Assembly (NCBI RefSeq): GCF_963678635.1
Contig: NC_087067.1
Span: 27,473,547 to 27,537,546 of the forward strand
Direction: 5' to 3'
From: Symsagittifera roscoffensis
Taxonomy: Eukaryota > Xenacoelomorpha > Acoela > Convolutidae
Length of the DNA stretch: 64,000 nucleotides
The position numbers and the translations under genes were made by a program. This document shows positions 11,600 through 23,424 of the stretch, piece after piece (the first letter of the stretch is position 1; the number at the start of each line of letters is the position of its first letter). Below the pieces are notes generated by a model that made no database searches, was not told the DNA's origin, and saw only the letters and a program-made list of their open reading frames with translations.

Positions 11600-12530
11600 A
11601 AGTCAGTTTTTTTATATTCACTTAATTTCATTACTAATTTCCAATCTTCAATTGGCTATGTTTTAATTGTTTATAGCACGCAGTGAGTTGATGTGATGCC
11701 GGTAGATGTTTTTTCATGCTCAGTTAGAAATTTTTCTCGCTCCTACCATGTTATAAAATGCAATGTGTTGAGGTGATGCAGATAGAAGTCCATTTTTTGA
11801 TGTTTCTTTTGTAAACAATGTTTTTTTTGTTCTACTTGAAGGATGATGTAACTGAAGGATAGGAGTTCAATGGGATTCTTGACTGAAATATCTGCGGTGT
11901 ATGTGCCATTTGACTAGAATGTTTGTTATATCAAAAGGATGGTTTTATCAAAGCGAGGTTCAAGGACGTTTTTTCACATGATCTTTTATCATTAAAATAT
12001 AAGTCTTAGCAAATCTAAATAAATTCAATAGTTACAATTGTTCTAGAAACTCAAAATGCAGCTATTTTTCTTTGAAATTTTAGAGATTGGTTCAGGAAAT
12101 CCAGTGGTTTTTATGCTCACTTGCGTTCATTACTGATTTCCAATCTTCGGTTGGCTATGTTTTGTTTAATTATAGCACGCGGTGAATGATGTGATGCCGA
12201 TAGATGTTATTTCGTGTTTAGTTAGAATTTTGTGTCTGTTCTACGAAATTTGAAATGTAGTCTGTTGAGGTGATGCAGACAGAAATCCTTTTTTGATGGT
12301 TTTTTGTAAACAATTTAGTTTTGTTAATCTATTTGAAAAATGAGTTATTTAAAGGATGGGAGTTCCATATGAGTCTTGACTGAAATATCTGCGGAGTTTG
12401 TGCCATTCGACCATAATGTTTAGTAATAGCGAAATGACTGTTTTTCCAAAAAAATGTTCAAGGACGTTACTTCACATAACAATTTAAAATCTAATTAAAC
12501 TCTTAGCGACTCTAAGATTCTCCAATGGTT
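11600..12530. repeat. Two degenerate ~490 bp tandem repeats
   Basis: Landmarks repeat at a spacing of about 0.49 kb: ttggctatgttttaatt at about 11652 and ttggctatgttttgttt at about 12151, gatgtgatgccg at 11690 and 12190, and tgaaatatctgcgg at 11884 and 12381. The copies are perhaps three-quarters identical by eye, so this tandem pair is much older than the 4.54 kb duplication that contains it (copies again at 16144-17074). Part of each unit resembles repeat family D (ttcattactgatttccaatc followed by ttggctatg). Confidence 0.75.
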
Positions 12531-13169
12531 TCAAAGTCCTATGTTTGTTATGTGACATTCGACCAGATTGGACAAAAAGGCAATCTCTGCAGTTTCGGAG
12601 TTTTTAGCAGCGAACCTTCCGAATTGGCGATTTAGAAGGAATAAGAACGTTATTCGAACGATTGGACAAATCGTGAAGGCTGAAGGATTCGGAAATTCCT
12701 AAATTTTAAACTTTCGAAGTGATGAAGTAACAATTTTCAGAAACGTTAAAAACGGCCATTTTGGCTAAAAAGGCTAAAAAGCAAGTAAAAAGCAACACAA
12801 CAACGATAGTTGCGACGACGACAACCACAAGAAAATTGAGTATCAGAATCAGAGAAGAACAGAAGTAGCAGAGACCGCTCCAAGTTGCAACAGTGAGGGG
12901 TGGAAACCAGCCTTCCGAGTTACCGAGGAATCAAGTTTAACGTGCTTGATTCAGTGGATTCGAGAATCCGGAGGGGTTTCGGGACTGAGACTTTTATCAT
13001 TTTATATGAACTTTTAGCTTCCCTGTCATGTCCTGAATTGACTTTAAGTAACATCCGAATTCATTCTACTAAGATTAGAAGCTAGGAATTGGGGGAAAGG
13101 GTTGATCCATCTTCGATGGAGATGATGATTTTTATCTACTGAACAAAAACAATAATAATTCAATTAGTA

Positions 13170-13480
13170 GTAGTAGCCCTGTTTTTAGGAGTGACCTCGT
13201 GGTCTGGGGATACTAAGACCCAGCCCTAGCCATGAGCTCACTATTTCTGCATGTAATTAAGTTAATTTGAGTGTTTTGACCGAAGCCGAAAGCAGTAACG
13301 TTTTTTGTCGACCCGATGTTAGAAAGACCACGAAAGTACTGGCTTGGTAGAGACGGTGAAAAACATGCAAAGCTCTGTTTAGACGTTAGCCAGTCGTCTT
13401 AGGACTTAGTTTTGTTCTCCGTCGATATGTATCTTCCGGGCGAATGTTACATTAATGTGGTATCTGTCAATAAAGTTTCA
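13170..13480 (+). repeat. Dispersed repeat family R
   Basis: A non-coding block running from agccctgtttttaggagtga through cccagccctagccatgagc, gtttagacgttagccagtcg and ttccgggcgaatgttac. It occurs again at 17714-18024 (tandem unit 2), inverted at 7255-7480, and in diverged form at 23700-23975. The scatter and both orientations point to a mobile element without coding capacity. Its ends are not clear to me. Confidence 0.65.
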
Positions 13481-13559
13481 ACTGGTGATGATCTAGCGCT
13501 AGATATTTTTGTAGATACATCCATTTCTAATGTTTGAGTGCTCAAGAGGTTCGACTTGG

Positions 13560-14187
13560 CAGAAAGTCTTTCGGATCAAATGAATGATTTTTTCTACAAT
13601 GTAGAAAATGTTATTGATTGGCTGTTTTTTCTCACATCTTTCTTGTTTTTTTTCTTGAACAACTCAAGAAAAAGGGTCGTAAGCAAACGACAGCTATGAG
13701 CTCTTTAAAAAACAAAAAAAATAGAGCCAATATTGTTTCACTGCCTAAATCTTTTCCTCAAGGGTCAAGCCCGCCCCAGACAGATCTCGATTCGAGACCA
13801 ATACTAGTCAGCAGTAAGCTCGATGAGAGTAAAGGGAGGAACAAAATTAGCTGCTTCAGATGACAAGATCGCACCTTTTTTTAATTCCTAACTATGAAAA
13901 TTTGGTTTACTAACACCAAAGAAGTGTTGATATAAACGTCCCAAACCCGGAAAACGTCGATACTTTTTTGGTATCTTAGTTCGAGGCGTAAAAAGAATTT
14001 ATGTTTCTCCCTAATGGTTCGGGAGCCTGCAGACCAGATTGTTCCTCAAGATTTTAAAGACTCTATTAGTAAATTAAACCGCAATGCGGCGCTCATTTTC
14101 TTGAAATCACTTACCAAGATCCTAAATCTTATAGGTGAAGGTTAGGGTTAGGGCCATTCTTTTTTGGAGCAAAACTTATCGCACTCG
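13560..14187 (+). pseudogene. LINE-like element, 5' fragment (plus, unit 1)
   Basis: The plus-strand frame at 13618-13863 parallels the N-terminal part of the minus-strand LINE: both share VFFLEQ, GRKQTT, a run of Ser/Lys, and SLP...SSPP in the same order. The RT finger region follows at 13990-14150. In this unit the GAGPDQ stretch (intact at 18560-18590) is shifted out of frame by a small indel near 14014. Homology is cut at 14187 by the tandem-duplication junction. Confidence 0.7.
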
Positions 14188-15402
14188 AACTCCTTAATTT
14201 TTTCGTCAAGCAATTCTTTTCGGCAAAGTTCGCCGATTGAAGATCCTAAAATGAGGAGTCCTCCTTTTGTTTTTATTTTTTTTTGCCGCATATTTTTCGA
14301 AATTGTGTTAAAATTGAATTATTTTGTGTACTAGTAGTCAGTCCCAAAAAAAACAGAAATCGAACTTCTCAGTGTTCAAGCTCAGGCCGTTAATCTGTTC
14401 CGATTTCAGAATGTTTTTAAGGTCTTGGTGTACTGCCTTATAGTCGTCGGCTAAATTTCCATCATCTAAATACCAGATGTTAATTTTCGACTCCAACTGT
14501 TTGACTAGTGTATTAAGTGTTTTCGCAATAAGGGGTGGGGCTTCAGGGTCACCTTGCTGAGTTCCGTCTTCTGACCTTATGACAGAGCTTCCGTAAAAAA
14601 TGTAACTAGGTTTACCATACGCGCAATGGGTGTAATTATACAATTCGGGGCGATTTGAATAAACATGATTCAGCATTGTTTCTCTATTAAGAGAGTTAAA
14701 GGCATTCTCAAAATCTAGTTTTAAAAGAACAGTGCATTTTGGATTGTCGTCGCGTTCATTTAGGTTTCGAAACAAGTGTGCAGCTTTTTCTGCTCCTCGT
14801 TTGGTACCGCATCCTACCTGTACGTTTCCGAAAAAAATTTTGCTGCTCGGAGAGGGCCTTGCTTCCAGCGCATTTAAACGCGATACGTCTCAGCGTGTTG
14901 CCTATGGCAATCGGTCTCAACCCTCCATCTACCTTTATGAGGGCGATGAGCTTTGCGCCAAAAAAAGGTCAAAGGGGTTTGGGTATTTTGCCATCTCCAA
15001 TGAGGTTTATTAGCTTAGTAAGCGATTTCAGAAAAATAAGTCCTGCACTGCCATTCGACTTACTAACAAGATCTTTATAAATTTGAGGAACTATTTTATC
15101 AGGACCTGCTGCTGATCCGTTCGGAAAGGACATTATTGCTTTGTATAGGTCAAAATCGGTTACGAAAGAAGTATCCAATCTTTCCGGATTTAGAGCTGCA
15201 AATTTGGTCACTCAGAGGCGGGCTTGAAACTTGGGGATGGGGATTTGGAAGTGACACGTGATTGGCTCGAATTTTTTGATTTATCGAAGAGCTCAAGCTT
15301 GTGGTCTGTTTGCGTCCACTTCTTTTCGGTTGCTCCAGAAAAAAACAAGAACGACGTTAAAGCAATTAGCCATTTTGTAACATCTTCTACATTGTAGACG
15401 AT
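14188..15402 (-). pseudogene. LINE-like element, N-terminal and RT part (minus, unit 2)
   Basis: Second copy of the N-terminal, finger and palm portions (frames at 14338-14775 and 14969-15211) including the LKLDFENAFN, GTQQGDPEAP and WYLDD motifs. The predicted palm frame differs from unit 1 at one residue that I noticed (HQD instead of HRD after AV). The C-terminal domains are absent because the duplication breakpoint at 14188 cuts the element. The same poly-T frameshift as in unit 1 separates finger and palm frames, so the break predates the duplication. Confidence 0.8.
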
Positions 15403-18103
15403 GTCATTTTTTTTGTCCGACAGAATTTTGGTACTCTCTTGAGTACTCGGACAGTTGAGATGATTGTATTAACATAATCTTCTAGCAGTTAATCATTACC
15501 TTTTGTTGCTTTATTAACAGATTTTACATCAAAGCATAAAAGACACTAAAACCATTGGGTTTTCTTAGAGTCGCTAAGAGAAATATTTACACAACTGATA
15601 TGATACCAACTAGAACAACAATCACATCTAATCCAATCTATTAGTCCGGAAGGTTTTAAGCAACCTTTCCTTGTACACTCTTTGTTGTTTTTCCTCATCT
15701 TGACGCAGCATAAAGGTAGAAAAAAAGATTTTGACTGGATTTTAGGGGACTGAACTAACCCATGATAAACGGTTAGTGGGAATTTTATAAATCAGCAAAA
15801 TAAATAAAAAAATAAAAGACAATTATATTATTTGAATTTTAAAATTGAATTATAAAAATCAAAAACAAGGAACAATCTCACCCAAGCTCAGTAGGTCGAG
15901 CGGTGCACCAGCAGACTCTTCAAGCCAGTTCCAGTTTTCCACCTCCCCACAAAAAGACACTTGACAGACCTGTCTCTAAAATCCCTCAGAGAGCGCTCCA
16001 CAAACCGGCACAAACATCAAACATAATAAATCTATTCAATAAGTTTATTACAACAATTAGGCTAAAAGAAAGCCTTCTTTGAAGGCTAAAAGAAAGCCTT
16101 CAAAGCCTTCTTTGAAATTTAAAAGATTTTTTTTTCAAGAAAGTCAGTTTTTTTATATTCACTTAATTTCATTACTAATTTCCAATCTTCAATTGGCTAT
16201 GTTTTAATTGTTTATAGCACGCAGTGAGTTGATGTGATGCCGGTAGATGTTTTTTCATGCTCAGTTAGAAATTTTTCTCGCTCCTACCATGTTATAAAAT
16301 GCAATGTGTTGAGGTGATGCAGATAGAAGTCCATTTTTTGATGTTTCTTTTGTAAACAATGTTTTTTTTGTTCTACTTGAAGGATGATGTAACTGAAGGA
16401 TAGGAGTTCAATGGGATTCTTGACTGAAATATCTGCGGTGTATGTGCCATTTGACTAGAATGTTTGTTATATCAAAAGGATGGTTTTATCAAAGCGAGGT
16501 TCAAGGACGTTTTTTCACATGATCTTTTATCATTAAAATATAAGTCTTAGCAAATCTAAATAAATTCAATAGTTACAATTGTTCTAGAAACTCAAAATGC
16601 AGCTATTTTTCTTTGAAATTTTAGAGATTGGTTCAGGAAATCCAGTGGTTTTTATGCTCACTTGCGTTCATTACTGATTTCCAATCTTCGGTTGGCTATG
16701 TTTTGTTTATTTATAGCACGCGGTGAATGATGTGATGCCGATAGATGTTATTTCGTGTTTAGTTAGAATTTTGTGTCTGTTCTACGAAATTTGAAATGTA
16801 GTCTGTTGAGGTGATGCAGACAGAAATCCTTTTTTGATGGTTTTTTGTAAACAATGGTTTTAGTTTTGTTAATCTATTTGAAAAATGAGTTATTTAAAGG
16901 ATGGGAGTTCCATATGAGTCTTGACTGAAATATCTGCGGAGTTTGTGCCATTCGACCATAATGTTTAGTAATAGCGAAATGACTGTTTTTCCAAAAAAAT
17001 GTTCAAGGACGTTACTTCACATAACAATTTAAAATCTAATTAAACTCTTAGCGACTCTAAGATTCTCCAATGGTTTCAAAGTCCTATGTTTGTTATGTGA
17101 CATTCGACCAGATTGGACAAAATGCTATCTCTGCAGTTTCGGAGTTTTTAGCAGCGAACCTTCCGAATTGGCGATTTAGAAGGAATAAGAACGTTATTCG
17201 AACGATTGGACAAATCGTGAAGGCTGAAGGATTCGGAAATTCCTAAATTTTAAACTTTCGAAGTGATGAAGTAACAATTTTCAGAAACGTTAAAAACGGC
17301 CATTTTGGCTAAAAAGGCTAAAAAGCAAGTAAAAAGCAACACAACAACGATAGTTGCGACGACGACAACCACAAGAAAATTGAGTATCAGAATCAGAGAA
17401 GAACAGAAGTAGCAGAGACCGCTCCAAGTTGCAACAGTGAGGGGTGGAAACCAGCCTTCCGAGTTACCGAGGAATCAAGTTTAACGTGCTTGATTCAGTG
17501 GATTCGAGAATCCGGAGGGGTTTCGGGACTGAGACTTTTATCATTTTATATGAACTTTTAGCTTCCCTGTCATGTCCTGAATTGAATTTAAGTAACATCC
17601 GAATTCATTCTACTAAGATTAGAAGCTAGGAATTGGGGGAAAGGGTTGATCCATCTTCGATGGAGATGATGATTTTTATCTACTGAACAAAAACAATAAT
17701 AATTCAATTAGTAGTAGTAGCCCTGTTTTTAGGAGTGACCTCGTGGTCTGGGGATACTAAGACCCAGCCCTAGCCATGAGCTCACTATTTCTGCATGTAA
17801 TTAAGTTAATTTGAGTGTTTTGACCGAAGCCGAAAGCAGTAACGTTTTTTGTCGACCCGATGTTAGAAAGACCACGAAAGTACTGGCTTGGTAGAGACGG
17901 TGAAAAACATGCAAAGCTCTGTTTAGACGTTAGCCAGTCGTCTTAGGACTTAGTTTTGTTCTCCGTCGATATGTATCTTCCGGGCGAATGTTACATTAAT
18001 GTGGTATCTGTCAATAAAGTTTCAACTGGTGATGATCTAGCGCTAGATATTTTTGTAGATACATCCATTTCTAATGTTTGAGTGCTCAAGAGGTTCGACT
18101 TGG
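15403..18103. other. Spacer of unit 2 (copy of 10861-13559)
   Basis: Near-identical copy of the unit 1 spacer with the pair of degenerate ~490 bp repeats (16144-17074), the decayed tRNA-like phrase near 15888, the 61-codon frame at 17444-17629 and repeat family R at 17714-18024. No gene is supportable. Confidence 0.6.
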
Positions 18104-19264
18104 CAGAAAGTCTTTCGGATCAAATGAATGATTTTTTCTACAATGTAGAAAATGTTATTGATTGGCTGTTTTTTCTCACATCTTTCTTGTTTTTTTTCTT
18201 GAACAACTCAAGAAAAAGGGTCGTAAGCAAACGACAGCTATGAGCTCTTTAAAAAACAAAAAAAATAGAGCCAATATTGTTTCACTGCCTAAATCTTTTC
18301 CTCAAGGGTCAAGCCCGCCCCAGACAGATCTCGATTCGAGACCAATACTAGTCAGCAGTAAGCTCGATGAGAGTAAAGGGAGGAACAAAATTAGCTGCTT
18401 CAGATGACAAGATCGCACCTTTTTTTAATTCCTAACTATGAAAATTTGGTTTACTAACACCAAAGAAGTGTTGATATAAACGTCCCAAACCCGGAAAACG
18501 TCGATACTTTTTTGGTATCTTAGTTCGAGGCGTAAAAAGAATTTATGTTTCTCCCTAATGGTTCGGGAGCTGGTCCAGACCAGATTGTTCCTCAAGATTT
18601 TAAAGACTCTATTAGTAAATTAAACCGCAATGCGGCGCTCATTTTCTTGAAATCGCTTACCAATATCCTAAATCTTATAGGTGAAGGTTAGGGTTAGGGC
18701 CATTCTTTTTTGGAGCAAAACTTATCGCACTCGTCAAAATAAAGGAAGTTTTGCGACCAGTTGCCATCGGCAACACGCTCAGACGCATCGCAGAGAGACA
18801 ACTTTTTTTCGGGAGTTTAAACAAGTAGGGTAACGCAATAAATGATGAGCTGAATTTGCTGCACACTCCTCAAAAGAAATTGGAAGGCAGCTCCTTAAAA
18901 AAATTTGTGTGTCCTTAAGAAAATGAGATGTAGTTGAATCCCTAGCCCCTAGTAGAAAAAGCGCAGGCTCGGTTTGTAACTCCGGAACGGCCGAAGCGGA
19001 AGATCGAAAATCTGACAATTACAGATTTAATTAGTGATGTATATTTTTCAACCAATAGCTTTTGAAGTTCATGGTGCCGTTGGCCCTAGCACTGAGTTTT
19101 TTCTCAATAAGCTTTGTAAGAACTTGTGCACGTGTACCGAGGAACTCAGGGTAGGTAGTTTTCTTGAGCAGAGAAAGCTCCCTGTTACTACAGATTGCGA
19201 ATGCCACTTGCGTACTCGGCACAATAAATCACTAAACAACATTCGACGAAATTTTCGTTTGTAA
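18104..19264 (+). pseudogene. LINE-like element with large internal deletion (plus)
   Basis: The N-terminal frame (18162-18407) and the RT finger with NGSGAGPDQIVPQ and LIFLKSLTKILNLIGEG-like sequence (about 18555-18690) are followed, out of frame, by a VAIGNTLRRIA-like stretch near 18765-18795. Most of the palm and the finger domain are missing. Homology resumes with AEAEDRK near 18990 and the C-terminal piece at 19034-19264 (FQPIAFEVHGAVGPSTEFF, then a Cys-Thr and GSFLEQR segment). This is a deleted, frameshifted relative of the minus-strand copy and is more diverged than the tandem duplicates. Confidence 0.7.
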
Positions 19265-19368
19265 CTCAATATATATTAATATATATGTTCTTGTGTCGAG
19301 TTGAAGAAACTTAACCCGTATCCAGTTTAATTCTAAACACATCAACACTAGTCATCTACTTTTTTACA

Positions 19369-19475
19369 ATTATCATTTCCTTACCTAGAAAGCTCCGAGG
19401 ATTTTGACTGGATACTGTGATGAAGGGACTCCTGACTGTTACCTTGGTTACTATGATACTTTCGACCCTCTGCTT
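19369..19475 (+). repeat. LINE 3' flank, inverted match to 8216-8320
   Basis: Read as reverse complement, this stretch matches 8216-8320: ggactcctgactgttacctt corresponds to the cagtcaggagtcccttcatc region there, and the tttgactggatactgtgatg segment is also shared. It lies just downstream of the plus-strand LINE, as 8216-8320 lies downstream of the minus-strand one, so it is probably the element's 3' untranslated region. Confidence 0.7.
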
Positions 19476-20007
19476 ATTTTCATTGTGATAAAAGTCAACA
19501 CTCGTGATAAAAGTCAATTTCACAATAGCTGAAACTGTGGGGCAAAAAGAAGTTCGTTCTTTCTCGGTAGAACGAAACAACAAAAAGGAAAGGAAGACAA
19601 GCGGAAAAGAAAGTAAAAATACCAGAGCAAAAAGAGCGACCTGGCAACGAAGATCGAGTTTGCTCAATAGCCCTGCAGTTAGTACTGATTGTTCGGATAC
19701 AGTTGTTATCTCTTTAAAACAGCGTACCGTGAATGTTGATGTTCACTAATGGTCAAAAATGAGCGGAAATTCAAGTTTTACTCTGTAAAAAGCTTGCTTT
19801 TAATTGTAATTTTAAACAAAATTTTATTTAATTTTCAGCGAACTTTTATAAATCGGCCAATTGATAAAAGCTATCTTCAACATATCAAAGCTATCTGCAA
19901 CTATCAAAATTTGGTATCGAAGATAAACCATTCAACCCGGGTCAGAAAATGCCAGATGGCCTAATCTGCACTAATTACTGCATTGGATTTAGCTTTTTCT
20001 GTTATGG

Positions 20008-21482
20008 AATACTGAAATGCTATTATGGAGTGCTCTCATGATATTTCCGCTCTCAGAAAATAAGTCGAATCACTAATGGGTGGGTACAAATTTACTACTA
20101 ACTACTGAGTGGTGATGTTATTACAGGATTGTTTCAGGGGGACATGAAACTTTTCCAAGTTTTTTTTTACAAAGTCAGTTTTTTTTGGATCAACTGGTGT
20201 CTGCTCAAAGGTTGTCGGCCTTGTTTCCATGTCTTTGACTTTTTTTGTTTTCTCAAAAACTAACGCTACAAATCTAAGATTTTTGTTTTAAGGAATAGAG
20301 CGGATTTGGAAAGCTCCTCTCCCTAAGCGGCTATGCCCTAACTTTTTTAAACATAAAATTGTAGCCCTCGAAATTTTTTATTTCTTTGACCGTTTTCAAT
20401 TTTTGTTGGATTCTCTTGAAAACTAAACTCTTGAGTTTGTGGGTTCAATTGAGATAATGGGTAGTGCGAAGCTTCTGCATCAGCGAACACAGATTTTTTC
20501 TACACAAAAAGTTTTCGTCTTCGGAAAGTCAATTTCTTGATTTTTTGAGCGTTTTTTTTTTAAATTTTTATGAGTTTTATCGAAAAAAAAACCCTCCGAT
20601 ATCTGATATTTTGGGTCCACTCCAAAGAGTCCAAAGCTCATTTGCTGAAGCGACTACGAACAAATTTCTGTGACACCAAAAGTTATGGCCCTCTGAAAAG
20701 TCCAAGTTTTGATTTCTGACCGTTTTTTTTGAAATTTCTCGAGAACACTCTCCTAATTCGGAGATTTTGGGTTCAATCGAAATTACAGGTTAGATGAATC
20801 CCTTTTTCATAAGCAGCTATGCCCTATTTTTTCACAGTAAAGGCTAAAATTCTCGGAAATGTTGAGTTTTTAATTTTTAGACATCAAATTTTGCAGTTCT
20901 TCAAGAATTCAAGCGAAAGAACTATCTGAAAGAACTTCACCAGCAGAAGCGGCGACTCCTTTTTTTGTAAGAGAAATGTTGTCTTTGGGAAATTCACTAT
21001 CTCCAATTTTCATTTTTCTCACTTATTTGAGCAGAGAAACATGTAAGTTTTTGCGTTAAGTCGAGATTTTTAACTTACGGTTTTCGTCCCGCATCAGATT
21101 ATCAAACTCAAAAAATATCAAACTTGTACCTCCAGCTTCAGCTGTGCCACTTGCTTCCTTTTATAGAGACATACAAAAATTTTGTTCCCCCATTTTTAAA
21201 CATTTTTCATTCTTTTTTATTTATTTTTTTATCGCAAGTGGTCGCTGTATAAAAAATATCAGAATTTATTTTTAAATTGCTCATTCATAAGTTTTTCCCA
21301 ATATCAATTCTAAAATCTTCTGAAAGTTTTCCCTGATCTCATTTATTTTATTAGAGAAACAACTATAGTTTTGGGCAAAGTCCAATTTGTCAAATTACGC
21401 GCAATTTGTACTGCATCAGTATAGCAAATTCATAAAATATCAAACACGTACATCCAGCTTTAGCTGGGCCCAAGGTGTCCCT
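20008..21482 (+). repeat. Long repeat L, copy 1
   Basis: Starts at gaatactgaaatgctattat and ends at agctgggcccaaggtgtcc. A second copy lies at 25627-27420 in the same orientation, and a third, partial one runs from about 63240 to the end of the window. It is composite: an S3-type unit (caactggtgtctgctcaaag), then degenerate ~175 bp units (gaccgtttttt ... gagattttgggttcaa), then two ~330 bp units that end in the cagctttagctgggcc-like phrase. Relative to copy 2 it lacks about 0.32 kb between 20875 and 20880. It is non-coding. Confidence 0.85.
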
Positions 21483-23110
21483 AAAGAGCTGCAAGTTTTA
21501 CCTCCAAATATGATTGTTCAAATCCTTGGAGTTTTCGAGATTTGATGTTTTTCGTGATTTTTTCAAATTTTTCAGAAATTTTAATTTATTCTTTTTTGAA
21601 ACTTGAAATTCCCAACCCTGTAGTTGGGTGTTGTCAGCGTACTCTATGAGTTGAAAATCTCGCCTCAAATTATGATTGTTCGAATCCTTGTATTTTTCGA
21701 GATATGACGTTTTCTGTGATTTTTTCAAAAAAATTTCAGAAAGCGTGTTACTTTTTTTTCTGAAATTCCCAACCCTCTAGTTGGGTTCTGTCAGAGCACT
21801 CTCAAGGATTGCGAATCATGCCTCCAAATATGACTACTCAAGTCCCGTAGTTTTCGAGATATGACGTTTTTTGTGATTTTTTCAAAAATTTTCAGAAAAA
21901 CTAAATTTCTTTTTTTTCTTCAAAATTTGAAATTCCCAACCCTGTACTTGGTTACTGCTAGGATACCTCAAAGAGCTGCAAGTTTTACCTCCAAATATGA
22001 TTGTTCAAAACCTTGGAGTTTTCGAGATTTGATGTTTTTCGTGATTTTTTCAAATTTTTCAGTAATTTTAATTTATTCTTTTTTGAAACTTGAAATTCCC
22101 AACCCTGTAGTTGGGTGTTGTCAGCGTACTCTATGAGTTGAAAATCTCGCCTCAAATTATGATTGTTCGAATCCTTGTATTTTTCGAGATATGACGTTTT
22201 CTGTGATTTTTTCAAAAAAATTTCAGAAAGCGTGTTACTTTTTTTTCTGAAATTCCCAACCCTCTAGTTGGGTTCTGTCAGAGCACTCTCAAGGATTCCG
22301 AATCATGCCTCCAAATATGACTACTCAAGTCCCGTAGTTTTCGAGATATGACGTTTTTTGTGATTTTTTCAAAAATTTTCAGAAAAACTAAATTTCTTTT
22401 TTTTTCTTCAAAATTTGAAATTCCCAACCCTGTACTTGGTTACTGCTAGGATACCTCAAAGAGCTGCAAGTTTTACCTCCAAATATGATTGTTCAAAACC
22501 TTGGAGTTTTCGAGATTTGATGTTTTTCGTGATTTTTTCAAAATTTTCAGAAGACCTAAATTAATTTTTTTTTCAAAATTTGAAATTCCCAACCCTGTAG
22601 TTGCGTGCTGTCAGGGTGCTCTCAAGAGTTACAAATCTTGCCACGTGCGATTGCTCAAATGCTTTTAGTTTCGGAGATGTGATTTTTTTTTGATTTTTTC
22701 AAAATTTCTCCAAGAACTTATCTACAAAGAAATTCACAAAATTTGAAACTACTAACTTGATGAAGACACAAACATATTGTCAGAGTACACCCAGTCGTCT
22801 CAAATCTTGCCTTTAAATATGAATGCTCAAATCCTTTTACTTTCCGAGATAATACGTTTTTTAATGATTTTTTTTTCTCGAGAAACATGGGTTAAAAAAA
22901 TTAACGAAGTTTGAAATTACCAACCGTATAGAAGGGTACTGTTAAGGGCTCTCAGTGGTTGCTAATCTGGCCTCCAAATTTCTCCAGAGGCCCATTAAGT
23001 TTTCAAGATGACGCTTTCATGGCTTTTCAAAATTGGAATTAAAAAGTTTGAAATTGCCAACCCTGAAGTTGGGTGCAGTCAGAGTACACTAAAAGTTTGC
23101 AGATCTTGTT
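21483..23110 (+). repeat. Satellite-like array S1 with 487 bp higher-order repeat
   Basis: About ten head-to-tail monomers of roughly 162 bp. Each carries aattcccaaccctgtagttgg, an ag-rich stretch, cctccaaatatgattgttc, gttttcgagatatgacgttt and a gattttttcaaaattttcag end. The phrase aagagctgcaagttttacct recurs at 21485, 21972 and 22460, so three successive monomers form a 487 bp block that is almost perfectly duplicated (21485-21971 and 21972-22459). Monomers after about 22630 are strongly diverged. The array begins exactly where long repeat L stops. It has no coding potential. Confidence 0.85.
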
Positions 23111-23424
23111 TCCAATATATGCGGTTTTTTCATGCTTTGTCGAAAGAATTGGAAGCACCGGAGGTGCGTTAAACGCTAGTTTTACTAAAAGTGATTTTCT
23201 TACGTTTTCATGCGGTTTGATTAACTTAGTGCAGATGAAGAAATGTAACTTTTTCAGACCTGAATCGAAATTGGTATGTGTTTGATAGCAAGTTTTGATA
23301 CTTTAATTATTCAGTTGGAAAACAGTTTTTGAAAAAAAAATGACAAGAAAAACGGGAAAAAAATTAAAATTTTTCAGTTTTTTTGAATTTTTAAGTATCA
23401 GAAACTACCTTTACTTGAGTGAAA

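Larger units (their letters stand above)
10861..13559. other. Spacer between the opposed LINE copies
   Basis: No gene is supportable. A 61-codon plus-strand frame at 12900-13085 has acceptable composition but no recognisable domain, and could belong to the 5' region of the plus-strand LINE. At about 11345-11400 the phrase aagctcagtaggtcgagcgg resembles a tRNA D-arm and is followed by gactctt, suggesting a badly decayed tRNA-Lys-derived relic (weak). At 11520-11575 the motif gccttctttgaaggc occurs in a short tandem inverted arrangement. The main content is the pair of repeats listed separately. Confidence 0.5.
9645..14187. repeat. 4.54 kb tandem duplication, unit 1
   Basis: Sequence from aactccttaatttttt at 9645 to cttatcgcactcg at 14187 is repeated immediately as 14188-18733. 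By eye the copies differ only at scattered single bases and a few small indels (for example near 12310, 12575 and 14014), so the duplication is young relative to the repeats it contains. The left breakpoint lies in the minus-strand LINE (thumb region) and the right breakpoint in a plus-strand LINE copy. The unit holds the minus RT, a 2.7 kb spacer and the 5' part of the plus LINE. Confidence 0.95.
14188..18733. repeat. 4.54 kb tandem duplication, unit 2
   Basis: Near-perfect repeat of 9645-14187, at an offset of 4543 to 4546 bases depending on small indels. The junction cgcactcg|aactcctta fuses the truncated plus-strand LINE of unit 1 to the truncated minus-strand LINE of unit 2. The right end continues without interruption into the rest of the plus-strand LINE, which identifies the original outer flank. 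Confidence 0.95.

Noticed and set aside
14140-14156. ggttagggttagggcc as a telomere-like repeat (also at 18684)
   Set aside because: Only two TTAGGG units, located within the LINE reverse transcriptase region and duplicated with it.
19504-19749. 81-codon plus-strand frame with a basic Lys/Arg-rich stretch
   Set aside because: Composition is somewhat protein-like, but there is no domain, no splice partners, and it abuts the 3' flank of a LINE. Not enough support to call a gene.
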